64,000 bases of DNA from Xanthomonas hortorum pv. pelargonii (GTDB taxonomy: Bacteria > Pseudomonadota > Gammaproteobacteria > Xanthomonadales > Xanthomonadaceae): NCBI RefSeq assembly GCF_024499015.1, contig NZ_CP098604.1, positions 4,464,001 through 4,528,000 on the forward strand, read 5' to 3'. Within the stretch, counting starts at the first letter, position 1. Each line of letters starts with the position of its first letter. The position numbers and the translations under genes were made by a program. Below, piece after piece: positions 37,104-47,218 of this stretch. A model generated the notes under the pieces. The model did not search any database and had not been told where the DNA came from. It saw only the letters and a program-made list of their open reading frames with translations.

Positions 37104-38357
37104 ATGAGCTGGGGAATCCGTTTGTTTCGTTGGCTGATCGCAGTGCTGCTGATCGGTGGCAGCGGCTACGCGGTAGCGCGGCATCTGCAGGATGGAAACA
37201 CTGCCGGGCATTACGGCTCGGTCGAAGTGGTGCGCCCCGAGGGCACACCCAAGGCGATGGTGGTGCTGTTGCCCGACAGCGGCCATGCCCAGGACGGCCA
37301 GCGGCTTGCCGAGATGTTGAGCAACGACGGCGCGTTGGTCGCGATAATCGACACCGCCAGCTACCGCGAACGTGTGCGGTCTCACCGCGCCGCCTGTAGC
37401 TCGCTGGCCGACGATGCCGAGCGGCTGGGCAAGAAGTTGCTGCGCGCCGAGCACGTGGATGCGTTCCTGCCGCCGGTGCTGGTGGGGCAGGGCGATGGTG
37501 CGGTGCTGGCACGCCAGGCGCTGGCCTCAGCCGCGCCGGACGTGCTGGGGGGCGCGGTTGTCGCCGATGGCGGCACCAGCGACTTCGGCCTGGCCTGCGC
37601 ACGCGATGTGCCCGATGCGAATCAGGGCTTCCTCGATGATCTGGTCGACGACGCCAACCCGATGCAGATTGCCGCCGCCACCCTTGGCCATTTTCAGGCA
37701 GCGCAGGCGCAAGGGGTGGGCGATCTGCCGTTGGTGGAACTGCATGCGCCCGGCAGCGACCGCTTGGTGGTGATGCTGTCCGGCGATGGTGGTTGGCGCG
37801 AACTGGACAAAGGCATCGCCGCGCAGTTGCAGCAGCAGGGCGTGTCGGTGGTGGGCTGGAACAGCCTGCGCTACTTCTGGGGCAGCCGCACGCCGCAGCA
37901 GGTCGGGGCGGATCTGGATCGGGTGATCGCCACGTATCGGCAGCGCTGGCATATCCAACACGTCGCCTTGGTGGGCTACTCGTTCGGCGCCGACGTGCTG
38001 CCGTTCGCCTATCCTGAGCTGTCGCCGCGCCAGCGTGCCTCGGTGCAATTCGTCAGCTTGCTCGGTCTTGGTCACCAGGCCGATTTCAAGGTGCGCGTCG
38101 GCGGCTGGCTGGGGTGGCACAACGATGCCGAGCGCGATGTGGAACCGGCGATCCAGTCGCTGGACGCGCATCGCCTGCAATGCATCTACGGCGATCAGGA
38201 AAAGGACACGCTGTGCCCTGAGTTACGCGCACGCGGTGTCGAGGTGGTTGCGCGCCCGGGTGGTCATCACTTCGATCATGATCCTGCGGTGTTGGCCGGA
38301 GTGTTGCTGCAAGGCTGGCAGCATGCGGTGCAGACGTCCACGCCCAGCCGTGGTTGA
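37104..38357 (+). CDS. VirJ/AcvB-type exported alpha/beta-hydrolase
   Basis: 417 residues. An N-terminal signal or anchor (LFRWLIAVLLIGGSGYAVA) is followed by two regions: an N-terminal half, and a C-terminal VirJ domain starting LVVMLSGDGGWRELDKGIAAQL. The nucleophile elbow reads VGYSFGADVLPF (Ser) and the late His is in GGHHFDHD. In Agrobacterium, AcvB is a periplasmic lysyl-phosphatidylglycerol hydrolase needed for virulence. No mprF/lpiA partner is adjacent here. The start at 37104 is supported by AAGGA. Confidence 0.87.
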   Translation: MSWGIRLFRWLIAVLLIGGSGYAVARHLQDGNTAGHYGSVEVVRPEGTPKAMVVLLPDSGHAQDGQRLAEMLSNDGALVAIIDTASYRERVRSHRAACSSLADDAERLGKKLLRAEHVDAFLPPVLVGQGDGAVLARQALASAAPDVLGGAVVADGGTSDFGLACARDVPDANQGFLDDLVDDANPMQIAAATLGHFQAAQAQGVGDLPLVELHAPGSDRLVVMLSGDGGWRELDKGIAAQLQQQGVSVVGWNSLRYFWGSRTPQQVGADLDRVIATYRQRWHIQHVALVGYSFGADVLPFAYPELSPRQRASVQFVSLLGLGHQADFKVRVGGWLGWHNDAERDVEPAIQSLDAHRLQCIYGDQEKDTLCPELRARGVEVVARPGGHHFDHDPAVLAGVLLQGWQHAVQTSTPSRG

Positions 38358-38399
38358 GGGGCGACACGACTAACCAACAGCACACAACCGAGTTGCCAG

Positions 38400-38512
38400 G
38401 TGCGATGTCCTCACCGCTTGCGGGACCCTTGGGGGCATGGATGCCGCCAAGAATTCTTCATGGACTGATTCACGGCGTGTCCCGCGCGTGGTGAGGGCAT
38501 TGCGCCCTCGAT
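38400..38512 (+). repeat. Palindromic repeat type 1 (copy B1)
   Basis: Same unit and orientation as 52884-52998: CCTCACCGCTTGCGGGA, inner GGCATGGATGCCGCC, TGATTCACGGCGTGTCCCGC, then GGTGAGGGCATTGCGCCCTC. The arms pair to form a long imperfect hairpin between acvB and xseA. Confidence 0.75.
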
Positions 38513-38640
38513 GCGCTGAACTTTTTGAACCGTGCATTTGATTGCATCTCGACGACGCTACGACGCGAATTCTCGTTTGTCCTGGAGTGATCGAATACCT
38601 CGATACATCACTTGCAGAGCGGCTGATCTGCAAGTTGGCT

Positions 38641-38755
38641 GCAGGGCCCTTGCCCGCCCACCGTCGCGGGACACGCCGCAAGTACGTCCGTGTAGGCTCT
38701 TACGCGGCATCCATGCCGCGTAAGGTCCCGCGACGGTGGGCGGGCAAGGACCAGT
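38641..38755 (+). repeat. Palindromic repeat type 2 (copy B2)
   Basis: Arms CCTTGCCCGCCCACCGTCGC and GCGACGGTGGGCGGGCAAGG are perfect complements; the interior holds ACACGCCGCAAGTACGTCC and the palindrome TTACGCGGCATCCATGCC. Nearly identical to 52713-52829. The flank GCGGCTGATCTGCAAGTTGG is also shared. Here type 1 precedes type 2, the reverse of copies A and C. The rest of 38358-38947 contains no gene. Confidence 0.8.
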
Positions 38756-38947
38756 GGGGAAGGTCGGTGCGCTTGGTGCGAGCGGTGCATGCCGCGAGTT
38801 GTGCGATGACGGGCGTTCTGATCAGCGGTTTTCGATTCGATCAATGTCGCTGCCATTTTCGACATCACTCCACGCGTCAACGAAGGCGAGTGCGCCAAAC
38901 ATGTTGCCGCCATCGATACAGCGTTCAAGAGTGTGTGTCAGCTGCTC

Positions 38948-40285
38948 TTAGCCTTCGCTGCGTTCTACGCGTACCTCAATGTTGCCATCGGCCAGCTGCG
39001 CACGCAGGCGCTCTCCGGGACTCACCTCGCCAGCGCTGCGCACCACGCTGCCATCGACGGGTCGGGTCACGATGGCGTAGCCGCGCGCCACCGTGGCCAG
39101 CGGGCTGACCGCTTCCAGCGAGCGCGCAAGACCACGCAGCCGCAGTTGATCGTGTTGCAAGCGTCGCTGCATGGCTGCCTGCGGATGCAAGGCCTGCAGG
39201 CGCTGCTGCAAGTTGGCCAGATCGCGTTGCGGGTTGTGCGCATGCAGGCGTGCCTGCCCACGTTGCACACGTGCTTGCAGCCGCTCCAGTACCTGTGTCA
39301 TGCGTGCACGCAACTGGCGGCCGGCATCTTCCTGGCGGCGGTGCAGCAGTTGCAGCCGCGCCTGCGGGCTGTGCGCACGCAGACGCAATGCAAGCCGATC
39401 GGCGCGCTGCATCGCGTTGCCCAGCGCGTGTTGTTGCAGCTGGGCCATGCGCGCATGTGCACGCCGCACGCGGGCGACCAGCTCGCGTTGATCGGGCACC
39501 AGCAACTCGGCGGCCACCGAGGGCGTAGGCGCACGCACATCGGCAACGAAGTCGCTGAGGCTGAAGTCGGTCTCGTGACCAACCGCCGACACCACCGGTG
39601 TCTGCGCGGCGGCAATTGCGCGGGCCAGGCGCTCGTCGTTGAACGCCCATAGATCTTCCAGCGAGCCGCCGCCGCGGGTGATCAGAATGACGTCGTAGCG
39701 CCCGGAGGCGTCTGCGCGCTGCAGCAGCGAGGTGATCTGCGCGGCGGCGCTGTCGCCTTGCACCAGCGAGGGCAGCAGGTCCACTTCCAGCAGCGGGAAA
39801 CGTCGCGCCAGCACGCTGAGCACATCACGCACTGCTGCACCGCTGGGTGAGGTAATCACCGCCAGGCGCCGCACATGCGCCGGCAACGGCTGCTTGCGCT
39901 CGGCATCGAACAGGCCTTCGGCGGCCAGGCGTGCGCGCAGCTCGTCGAAGGCGCGACGCAAGGCGCCTTCGCCGGCTTCTTCCATGTGGTCCAGCACCAG
40001 CTGGTAGTCGCCGCGCGCTTCGTACAGGGTGAGACGTCCGCGCGCGAGCACGCGCAGGCCTTCGCGCGGCTGGAACTTCAGCCAGGTGCTCTTGGGCTTG
40101 AACATCGCGCAACGGATCTGCGCGCGTGCGTCCTTGAGCGTGAAATACAGATGGCCCGAAGACGGGCGCGTGACGCTGCTCAGCTCTGCTTCCACCCAGA
40201 CCAGCGGGAAGCTGCCTTCCAGCAGGTCGCGTGCCAGCGTGTTGAGCTGGCTGGGGGTGAGGATCTGTTCGTTGCGGTCGGCCAT
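38948..40285 (-). CDS. xseA: Exodeoxyribonuclease VII large subunit
   Basis: 445 residues. N-terminal OB-fold ([36 protein letters not shown]), central catalytic domain ([52 protein letters not shown]) and a long Arg/Gln/Leu-rich coiled-coil region. Degrades single-stranded DNA in complex with XseB, which is not nearby. The start at 40285 (MADRNEQIL) is preferred over 40309. Confidence 0.95.
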   Translation of the reverse strand: MADRNEQILTPSQLNTLARDLLEGSFPLVWVEAELSSVTRPSSGHLYFTLKDARAQIRCAMFKPKSTWLKFQPREGLRVLARGRLTLYEARGDYQLVLDHMEEAGEGALRRAFDELRARLAAEGLFDAERKQPLPAHVRRLAVITSPSGAAVRDVLSVLARRFPLLEVDLLPSLVQGDSAAAQITSLLQRADASGRYDVILITRGGGSLEDLWAFNDERLARAIAAAQTPVVSAVGHETDFSLSDFVADVRAPTPSVAAELLVPDQRELVARVRRAHARMAQLQQHALGNAMQRADRLALRLRAHSPQARLQLLHRRQEDAGRQLRARMTQVLERLQARVQRGQARLHAHNPQRDLANLQQRLQALHPQAAMQRRLQHDQLRLRGLARSLEAVSPLATVARGYAIVTRPVDGSVVRSAGEVSPGERLRAQLADGNIEVRVERSEG

Positions 40286-40339
40286 CGGCGCATTATCCCG
40301 CAGCGGCAATGCGCATGCGTGAGTGCATCACGCGGATGC

Positions 40340-41407
40340 TCACAAACCGTGTTGCGCCAGCGCCCAGCCCACGTGTTCGCGCACCAGCTCCGAGGCGTCG
40401 TGGCGACGCGCTTGCAGCGCCGCCAACACCTCCGGCGTGCCGGGTGCATTGCCCAGCCCCACTGCGATATTGCGCAGCCAGCGTTCGTGGCCGCTGCGGC
40501 GGATCGGGCTGCCCTCGGTACGGCGCAGGAACTCGTCCGTGTCCCATGTGAACAGCTGCGGCAGCGTCGCTACATCCAGGTCGTTGCGGGCACGGAAATC
40601 GGCTTCGTCGGTGCGTTGGGCGAACTTGTTCCAGGGACAGACCAGCTGGCAGTCGTCGCAACCGAAGATGCGGTTGCCGATCGGCTTGCGCATTTCCTCA
40701 GGGATTGCGCCATCGTGTTCGATGGTGAGATAGGCGATGCAGCGGCGCGCATCCAGCCGGTGCGGGGCGATGATGGCCTGGGTCGGGCAGATGTCGATGC
40801 AGCGCGTGCAGGTGCCGCAATGCGCGGTGGCCGGGGTATCGATGGGCAGCGGCAGATCGAGGTAGATCTCGCCCAGAAAAAACCATGAACCGCCATTGCG
40901 ATCGATCAGGCAGGTGTGTTTGCCGATCCAGCCCAGCCCGGCGTTGCGCGCCAATGCGCGCTCCAGCACCGGTGCGGAATCGACGAATACGCGATAGCCG
41001 AACGCGCCGACTTCGCCCTGGATGCGCTCGGCCAGTTTCTGCAGCCGGTTACGCATCAGCTTGTGGTAATCGCGCCCCAGCGCATACCGCGCCACATAGG
41101 CGCGGCGGCCGTCGTGCAAGGTGTTCCAGGCTTCAGTGTCGTCCTTGCGGCCGTAGTCCATGCCCACCGACAACACCCGCAAGGTGCCGGGCACCAGCTC
41201 CTGCGGGCGCGAACGCTTGTCGCCGTGCTGGGCCATCCAGTGCATGGTCCCGTACAGGCCTTCTTCCAGCCAGCTGCGCAGATGTACCTCGTCTTCGCCC
41301 AGCTCGATGCCGGTGATGCCGCAGCGTTGAAAGCCGGCCTCGCGCGCAAGCGCACGGATGCGCGCGGCGGCGTCGGTGGGGTCGGGGCGGGCGAGGACGG
41401 CGGACAT
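40340..41407 (-). CDS. queG: Epoxyqueuosine reductase QueG
   Basis: 355 residues. Cobalamin-dependent final step of queuosine biosynthesis in tRNA. Two 4Fe-4S sites: HCGTCTRCIDICPTQAI and CDDCQLVCPWNKFAQ; the N-terminal domain contains RYALGRDYHKLMRNRLQKLA. Its start is 24 bases from that of the divergent nnr gene, an arrangement conserved in many gammaproteobacteria. Confidence 0.95.
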   Translation of the reverse strand: MSAVLARPDPTDAAARIRALAREAGFQRCGITGIELGEDEVHLRSWLEEGLYGTMHWMAQHGDKRSRPQELVPGTLRVLSVGMDYGRKDDTEAWNTLHDGRRAYVARYALGRDYHKLMRNRLQKLAERIQGEVGAFGYRVFVDSAPVLERALARNAGLGWIGKHTCLIDRNGGSWFFLGEIYLDLPLPIDTPATAHCGTCTRCIDICPTQAIIAPHRLDARRCIAYLTIEHDGAIPEEMRKPIGNRIFGCDDCQLVCPWNKFAQRTDEADFRARNDLDVATLPQLFTWDTDEFLRRTEGSPIRRSGHERWLRNIAVGLGNAPGTPEVLAALQARRHDASELVREHVGWALAQHGL

Positions 41408-41431
41408 GGCGACAAGTATAGAATTCCCGGC

Positions 41432-42919
41432 ATGTACGTACCGCTCGATCTCTACGACACCGCCGCCGCGCGCCGGCTGGATGCGCAGGCCACCGCGCTG
41501 CTCGGTGACGATGGCTATCTATTGATGCAACGCGCCGGGCAGGCCGCCTGGCATTACCTGCTGGAACGCTGGCCGCAAGCGCGCCGCATCGTGGTAGTGT
41601 GCGGCACCGGCAACAACGGTGGCGATGGCTATGTACTGGCGCGCCTGGCGCAGCGGGCCGGGCGTGATGTGCGGGTGGTGCATCTTCCAGAGCACGGCCC
41701 GGCCTCGGCGCTGTCACAGCGGGCCTGCACCGATTACCTGGGCGTTGGTGGCGCGATCGCATTGTTTCCGTCTCCGCTGGCGCAGGCCGATGTGATCGTC
41801 GATGCGCTGTTCGGCATCGGCCTCAACCGTGCGCCGGATGCTGACACCGCGTCATTGATCGAGGCCATCAACGCAGCCGGCGTGCCGGTGTTCGCGCTGG
41901 ATGTGCCCAGCGGCATCGATGCCGATCACGGCGTGGCCTTCGATGCCGCGGTGCGCGCAGACGTCACCTTGCAGTTCATCGTGCCGCATATCGGGCTGTA
42001 CACCGGCGATGCGCTGGAGCATGCCGGCGAGCGCGCGATTGCCTCGCTTGAGGTGCCGGATGCCGCGTTCGACGGGCTGGAGCCTGCCGCACACAGTTGG
42101 GATATCGACGCCTTGGCCGCGCAGTTGCGGCCGCGCCGACGCAATACGCACAAGGGCGAATCCGGGCGGGTGCTGTGCGTGGGCGGCAATCTCGGTAGCG
42201 GCGGCGCGATCATGCTGACCGCCGAAGCGGCCTTGCGCAGCGGCGCAGGGCTGGTGCAGGTCGCGACCCGCGCCGAGCACGTGGTGCCGCTGCTCACGCG
42301 CTGCCCGGAAGCGATGGTGCGCGCGGTGCAGGCCGACGACGACATCGCCGCACTGGCCGATGCGGCCGACGTGGTCGCACTGGGGCCGGGCCTGGGTCAG
42401 GACGCCTGGGCGCAGGCGTTATGGCATGCGGTGCTTGCCTCGGATACCGCGGTCGTCATCGATGCCGACGGCCTGAATCTGCTGGCTGCCAACGCAGTGC
42501 CGAGCCGCGGGCCGCGCGTGTTGACCCCACATCCCGGCGAGGCCGGCCGTTTGCTTGGCCTGTCCACCGCACACGTCCAGCGCGACCGCCTGGCTGCCGC
42601 AGACGCCTTGGCCAAGCGCTTCGACGCGGTTGTGGTGCTGAAAGGCGCCGGCAGCGTGATCGCCGCGCCGCACGCCGTGCCCCGCATCATCGACGCCGGC
42701 AATCCGGGCATGGCGGTGGGCGGCATGGGCGATCTGCTGACCGGCGTGATCGCTGCCTTGCTGGCGCAGGGCTGGTCGCCGCTCGATGCCGCCAGCCTGG
42801 GCGCCTTGTTGCATGCCTGCGCTGGCGACGCGGCCGCGCGCGCTGGCGAGCGCGGCCTGCTGCCAACGGATTTGTTACCCGAACTGCGCCGCCTCGCCAA
42901 CGCCGGAGCCATTGCATGA
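41432..42919 (+). CDS. nnr: Bifunctional NAD(P)H-hydrate epimerase/dehydratase
   Basis: 495 residues repairing damaged NAD(P)HX. The N-terminal YjeF epimerase domain contains VVCGTGNNGGDGYVLARL and DALFGIGLNR; the C-terminal ADP/ATP-dependent dehydratase domain begins near residue 235 (THKGESGRVLCVGG) and has the NPGMAVGGMGDLLTG motif. First gene of the nnr-tsaE-amiC-mutL run; its stop overlaps tsaE (ATGA). Confidence 0.95.
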   Translation: MYVPLDLYDTAAARRLDAQATALLGDDGYLLMQRAGQAAWHYLLERWPQARRIVVVCGTGNNGGDGYVLARLAQRAGRDVRVVHLPEHGPASALSQRACTDYLGVGGAIALFPSPLAQADVIVDALFGIGLNRAPDADTASLIEAINAAGVPVFALDVPSGIDADHGVAFDAAVRADVTLQFIVPHIGLYTGDALEHAGERAIASLEVPDAAFDGLEPAAHSWDIDALAAQLRPRRRNTHKGESGRVLCVGGNLGSGGAIMLTAEAALRSGAGLVQVATRAEHVVPLLTRCPEAMVRAVQADDDIAALADAADVVALGPGLGQDAWAQALWHAVLASDTAVVIDADGLNLLAANAVPSRGPRVLTPHPGEAGRLLGLSTAHVQRDRLAAADALAKRFDAVVVLKGAGSVIAAPHAVPRIIDAGNPGMAVGGMGDLLTGVIAALLAQGWSPLDAASLGALLHACAGDAAARAGERGLLPTDLLPELRRLANAGAIA

Positions 42920-43416
42920 GCCAATTCACCGCACAACTGGTCGACGCGCAGGCCACCGAAACCCTGGGTCAGGCCCTGGCCGCAGTGCGACCCACTGCTG
43001 CGATGGTGCAGCTGCATGGCGATCTTGGTGCCGGCAAATCCACCCTGGCGCGCGCGCTGTTGCGCGCACTCGGTGTCACCGGACCGATCCGCAGCCCCAC
43101 CTACACCTTGGTCGAGCGCTATCCGCTCAGCACCGGCGACGAGGCCTGGCACCTGGATCTGTACCGCATCGGGCATGCCGGCGAATTGGACTTTCTCGGG
43201 CTCGATGAGGGCAGCGCGAGCCTGTGGCTGGTCGAATGGCCTGAACGCGGCGCAGGCGCCCTGCCGCCGGTGGATCTGGACGTGGAACTGGCCGTTGAAG
43301 GCGAGGGCCGCAGCGTCAAGCTGCTGGGCCGTAGCGAAACCGGGCGCGGTTGGCTGGCACGTCTGGCACAGCACCCCGAGTTGCAGGCGCTTTCTGTCGG
43401 CTCACAAGAACAATGA
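42916..43416 (+). CDS. tsaE: tRNA threonylcarbamoyladenosine biosynthesis ATPase TsaE
   Basis: 166 residues. P-loop GDLGAGKSTLARALL, SPTYTLVERY, and HLDLYRI; the C-terminal WPERG motif is present. An ATPase that cycles the TsaB-TsaD complex forming t6A37 of tRNA. It overlaps nnr by 4 bases. Confidence 0.94.
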   Translation: MSQFTAQLVDAQATETLGQALAAVRPTAAMVQLHGDLGAGKSTLARALLRALGVTGPIRSPTYTLVERYPLSTGDEAWHLDLYRIGHAGELDFLGLDEGSASLWLVEWPERGAGALPPVDLDVELAVEGEGRSVKLLGRSETGRGWLARLAQHPELQALSVGSQEQ

Positions 43417-43486
43417 ACGCCAGGTTGTGGATTATTAAGGGAAATCACCTTGCAATTGACACTATTGGGTGATTGAATCCAGCCCC

Positions 43487-45218
43487 ATGACACCGGGGAT
43501 CCGCCAGTTCTGTGTTTCTGCCCTGACCGCCAGCCTGAGCCTGGCGGTTTTTGCTGCGTGGGCCGGCGAAATCAAGAGCGTTGGTGTCAGCACCGGCGCA
43601 ACCGGCACGCGCGCCGAGATTCAGCTTGCCGGCAGCGGCGGCTTCAAGACGCTGTCGTTGGCCAACCCCAATCGGTTGGTAGTGGATTTCCCCGATTCTG
43701 CGGGCGTGCGCGGTCTCAAGCTGCCTGGCGCTGCCGGTCTGGTGACCTCGGTGCGCACGGGCCAACCGGTGCCGGGGACGTTCCGGGTGGTGTTCGAGCT
43801 GGCAACGCCGGTCACGCCGCTGAAGCCACAGATGCAGACGCTGGGCAGTGCCTCGACCTTGGTGATCGAGTGGCCGGGTGATCCGACCCCGGTTGCGGCC
43901 ACGGCCGCCACCGCGACGACAGCGCCTACGGCAATGCCGGTACCGCGCCCGGTCACTGCGCAGCCGGTGAATGCACAGGCCGAGGCAGCGCGTGCGACCG
44001 CAGCCTTGGCTGCATCTGCGCAGCGCGCCTCATCCGCGCCACCGCCGCAGGCCAGCACCAGCGGCGTACGTGCCTGCATCGGCCATGCCTACCGTCACAA
44101 CGGCACCCGTTCCGACAACGGTCGCCACTGGCGTGCCGACGCCGCGTCCCGGCGTTGCCACGAGCGCGGTGACGACCAGTACGGCTATGCCGGCAAGCGC
44201 CGGCAGCACTACGCCCAATCGCGTCCCGGTCACCACTGCCAATGCACCCACAGGCGTGGCGATGACTGGCGGCAGCGCATCGCCCGCTGCGATCTTGAAC
44301 GGTGGCACTGCGCCGATGGGCGTTGCACCCGGCAACACCGCGGCAGCCATGCCGAACGCGGCCTCAGGCGTGGTTGCGGGCACAGACAGCGACGATATCC
44401 CGCCGCGCCCGGTCCTGCCCAGCGAAGCCTCGCGGATCAAGATGGCGCCGGGCATGCGCCCGTTGATCGTGGCAATCGATCCCGGCCACGGTGGCCAGGA
44501 CCCGGGTGCGATGGGCCCGACCGGCAAGCGCGAAAAAGACGTCACCCTGGCAGTCGGCCGCGAACTGGCGCGCCAGATCAACGCAACGCCCGGCATGAAG
44601 GCGTACATGACGCGCGACACCGACGTGTTCATTCCGCTGCCGATGCGCGCGCAAAAAGCCCGCGCCGCCAAGGCCGACATCTTCATCTCGATCCATGCCG
44701 ATGCCGCAGAAAATCGCAGCGCAACCGGCTCATCCGTCTACGTGCTGTCGACCAAGGGCGCTTCCTCGCAGCGCGCGCGTTGGTTGGCCGACAAGGAAAA
44801 CGCCGCCGATCTGGTCGGTGGCGTGCGCTTGCAGCAGACCGAAAGCACGCTTGCCAACGTCTTGCTGGATCTGGCGCAAAGCGGCCACATGAAGGCTTCC
44901 GAAGATGCTGCCGGCCATGTGCTGGGCGGGCTCAAGCGGATCGGCAACAACCACAAGCCGTTTCTGGAACGCGCCAACTTCGCGGTACTGCGGACCTCGG
45001 ACATGCCGGCGATGCTGGTGGAGACCGCCTTCATCTCCAATCCGGATGAAGAGCGTCGCCTGATCGATCCGGCCTACCAGCGCAAGATCGCCTCGGCCGT
45101 GCTGGACGGCATCGATACCTTCTTCACTCGCCAGCCGCCACCGGGCACCCTGTTCGCCGCGCGTGCGCAGGCCGAAGCCGATGCAAGCGCCGGCACCGTG
45201 GCCGGCGGCAGCCGCTGA
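43487..45218 (+). pseudogene. amiC: N-acetylmuramoyl-L-alanine amidase AmiC, frameshifted in the linker
   Basis: The 5' frame encodes a signal peptide (FCVSALTASLSLAVFAAWA) and an AMIN domain (EIKSVGVSTGATGTRAEIQL to STLVIEWPGD), then an Ala/Pro/Thr linker. At 44061-44067 the frame breaks: after PPPQASTSG, the linker (AYVPASAMPTVTTAP) and an intact Amidase_3 domain (VAIDPGHGGQDPGAMG, IFISIHADAAE, LVETAFISNPDEE) continue in another frame to 45218. Two bases (GC) appear missing in the GGCGTA run. The enzyme would cleave septal peptidoglycan; as written, the catalytic domain lacks a signal peptide. Sequencing error is a real alternative. Confidence 0.82.
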
Positions 45219-45355
45219 CCCGCTCGGCTATCATTCCGCACTGATTCCTTGATGACGGCGCCTGCGCGCCGCCGGATTGCCGTGCCGACGTCTGTCTTGC
45301 TTGCTACACCCTCGATGCGCTTCCCAGTTTGCGACCAGCGCGAGTGCCTGCGCTG

Positions 45356-47218
45356 ATGGCGATTCGTCAGCTGCCCGACATCCTGATCAACCAGATTGCC
45401 GCCGGCGAAGTGGTCGAGCGGCCTGCATCGGTGGTCAAGGAATTGGTTGAAAACGCGCTCGATGCCGGCGCCACCCGCGTGGATATCGAGCTCGAAGAAG
45501 GCGGCGTGCGCTTGATCCGTATCCGCGACAACGGCGGCGGCATCCCGCCGGACGAACTGCCGTTGGCGGTATCGCGGCATGCCACCAGCAAGATCGCCTC
45601 GCTGGACGATCTGGAAACCGTAGCCACGCTCGGTTTTCGCGGTGAAGCCCTGCCGTCGATCGCCTCGGTCAGCCGCTTCACCCTGGTCTCGCGCCGCCAC
45701 GATGCCGAACACGGCTCCGCGTTGGAAATCGAAGGCGGCCGCCTGGGCGAAGTGACGCCGCGTGCGCATGCGCCGGGCACCACGGTGGAAGTGCGCGAGC
45801 TGTTCTACAACGTGCCGGCGCGGCGCAAGTTCTTGCGTGCCGAGCGCACCGAGCTCGGGCATATCGAAGAGTGGCTGCGCTCGTTGGCACTGGCGCGGCC
45901 GGATGTGGAATTGCGCGTTTCGCATAACGGCAAACCCTCGCGTCGCTACAAGCCGGGCGATCTGTATTCGGATGCGCGTCTTGGCGAAACGCTGGGCGAG
46001 GATTTCGCCCGGCAGGCCTTGCGCGTGGATCACGGCGGCGCCGGTCTGCGGCTGCATGGTTGGGTCGCGCAACCGCATTACTCGCGTGCCAGTACCGACC
46101 AGCAATATCTCTACGTCAATGGCCGTTCGGTGCGCGATCGCAGCGTGGCGCATGCGGTGAAGATGGCCTATGGCGATGTGCTGTTCCATGGCCGCCAGCC
46201 GGCGTATGTGTTGTTTCTGGAACTGGACCCGGCGCGCGTGGACGTCAACGTGCACCCGGCCAAGCATGAGGTGCGCTTCCGCGAGGCGCGGCTGATCCAC
46301 GATTTTGTGTATCGCACCTTGCAGGACGCGCTGGCGCACACGCGTGCCGGCGCGATGCCAAATAGCATCGGCACGGAAGGCACCAGCGATACAGGTGCTG
46401 CACCGAGTGGGATGGCCAACACTCCGAACTACGGTGGCGCAACCGGCAGTGGTGGCGGCACCGGCTACGGCAACTGGACGCCATCGCAAACACCCTTGGG
46501 CCTGCGCGTGGATGAAGCGCGCGCCGCGTACAGCGCGCTGTACGCGCCGCCATCGGGCAGCGCACAGCAGCAGTCCGCGGCCATGCAAACCTTCTCCGGC
46601 ACCGGCTTGCCGGCGACTTCGCACGACAGCGGTGTTCCCCCGCTCGGCTATGCGGTTGCTCAATTGCACGGCATCTACATCCTTGCCGAAAACGCCGAGG
46701 GCTTGATCGTGGTGGACATGCACGCCGCGCACGAACGCATCGGTTACGAACGGCTTAAGAACGCGCACGACAGCATCGGTCTGCACGCGCAGCCGCTGCT
46801 GGTGCCGATGACGCTGGCAGTAGGCGAGCGCGAAGCCGACACCGCCGAGCGCGAAGCCGATACGCTGGCCAGCCTGGGCTTCGAGATCACCCGCGCCGGT
46901 CCGCAATCGCTGCATGTGCGCAGTATTCCCGCGCTGCTGGCCAATGCCGAACCGGAAGCGCTGCTGCGCGATGTGCTCGGCGACCTGCGCGAACACGGTC
47001 AGAGCCGCCGCATCGCCACTGCGCGCGACGAGCTGCTGTCCACCATGGCCTGCCACGGTGCGGTACGCGCGAATCGGCGCCTTACCGTGCCCGAAATGAA
47101 CGCGCTGCTGCGCGATATGGAAGCCACCGAGCGCTCCGGCCAATGCAACCATGGCCGACCGACCTGGGCACGGGTTACGCTGGGCGAAATCGATCGTTGG
47201 TTTCTCAGGGGGCGTTGA
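45356..47218 (+). CDS. mutL: DNA mismatch repair protein MutL
   Basis: 620 residues. N-terminal GHKL ATPase ([43 protein letters not shown]), a Gly/Thr-rich linker (about 335-425), and a C-terminal dimerisation domain. The endonuclease metal motif [12 protein letters not shown] fits DQHA-x2-E-x4-E, with ACHGAVRA and CNHGRPT also present, so this MutL should nick DNA, unlike the E. coli protein. The ATG at 45356 (MAIRQLP) is preferred over 45329. The stop overlaps the next start (TGATG). Confidence 0.95.
   Translation: MAIRQLPDILINQIAAGEVVERPASVVKELVENALDAGATRVDIELEEGGVRLIRIRDNGGGIPPDELPLAVSRHATSKIASLDDLETVATLGFRGEALPSIASVSRFTLVSRRHDAEHGSALEIEGGRLGEVTPRAHAPGTTVEVRELFYNVPARRKFLRAERTELGHIEEWLRSLALARPDVELRVSHNGKPSRRYKPGDLYSDARLGETLGEDFARQALRVDHGGAGLRLHGWVAQPHYSRASTDQQYLYVNGRSVRDRSVAHAVKMAYGDVLFHGRQPAYVLFLELDPARVDVNVHPAKHEVRFREARLIHDFVYRTLQDALAHTRAGAMPNSIGTEGTSDTGAAPSGMANTPNYGGATGSGGGTGYGNWTPSQTPLGLRVDEARAAYSALYAPPSGSAQQQSAAMQTFSGTGLPATSHDSGVPPLGYAVAQLHGIYILAENAEGLIVVDMHAAHERIGYERLKNAHDSIGLHAQPLLVPMTLAVGEREADTAEREADTLASLGFEITRAGPQSLHVRSIPALLANAEPEALLRDVLGDLREHGQSRRIATARDELLSTMACHGAVRANRRLTVPEMNALLRDMEATERSGQCNHGRPTWARVTLGEIDRWFLRGR

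Noticed and set aside
45074..47152. 692-residue open frame antisense to mutL
   Set aside because: His/Arg/Gln-rich translation with no domain; a GC-skewed mirror of mutL, which has full family motifs on the other strand.
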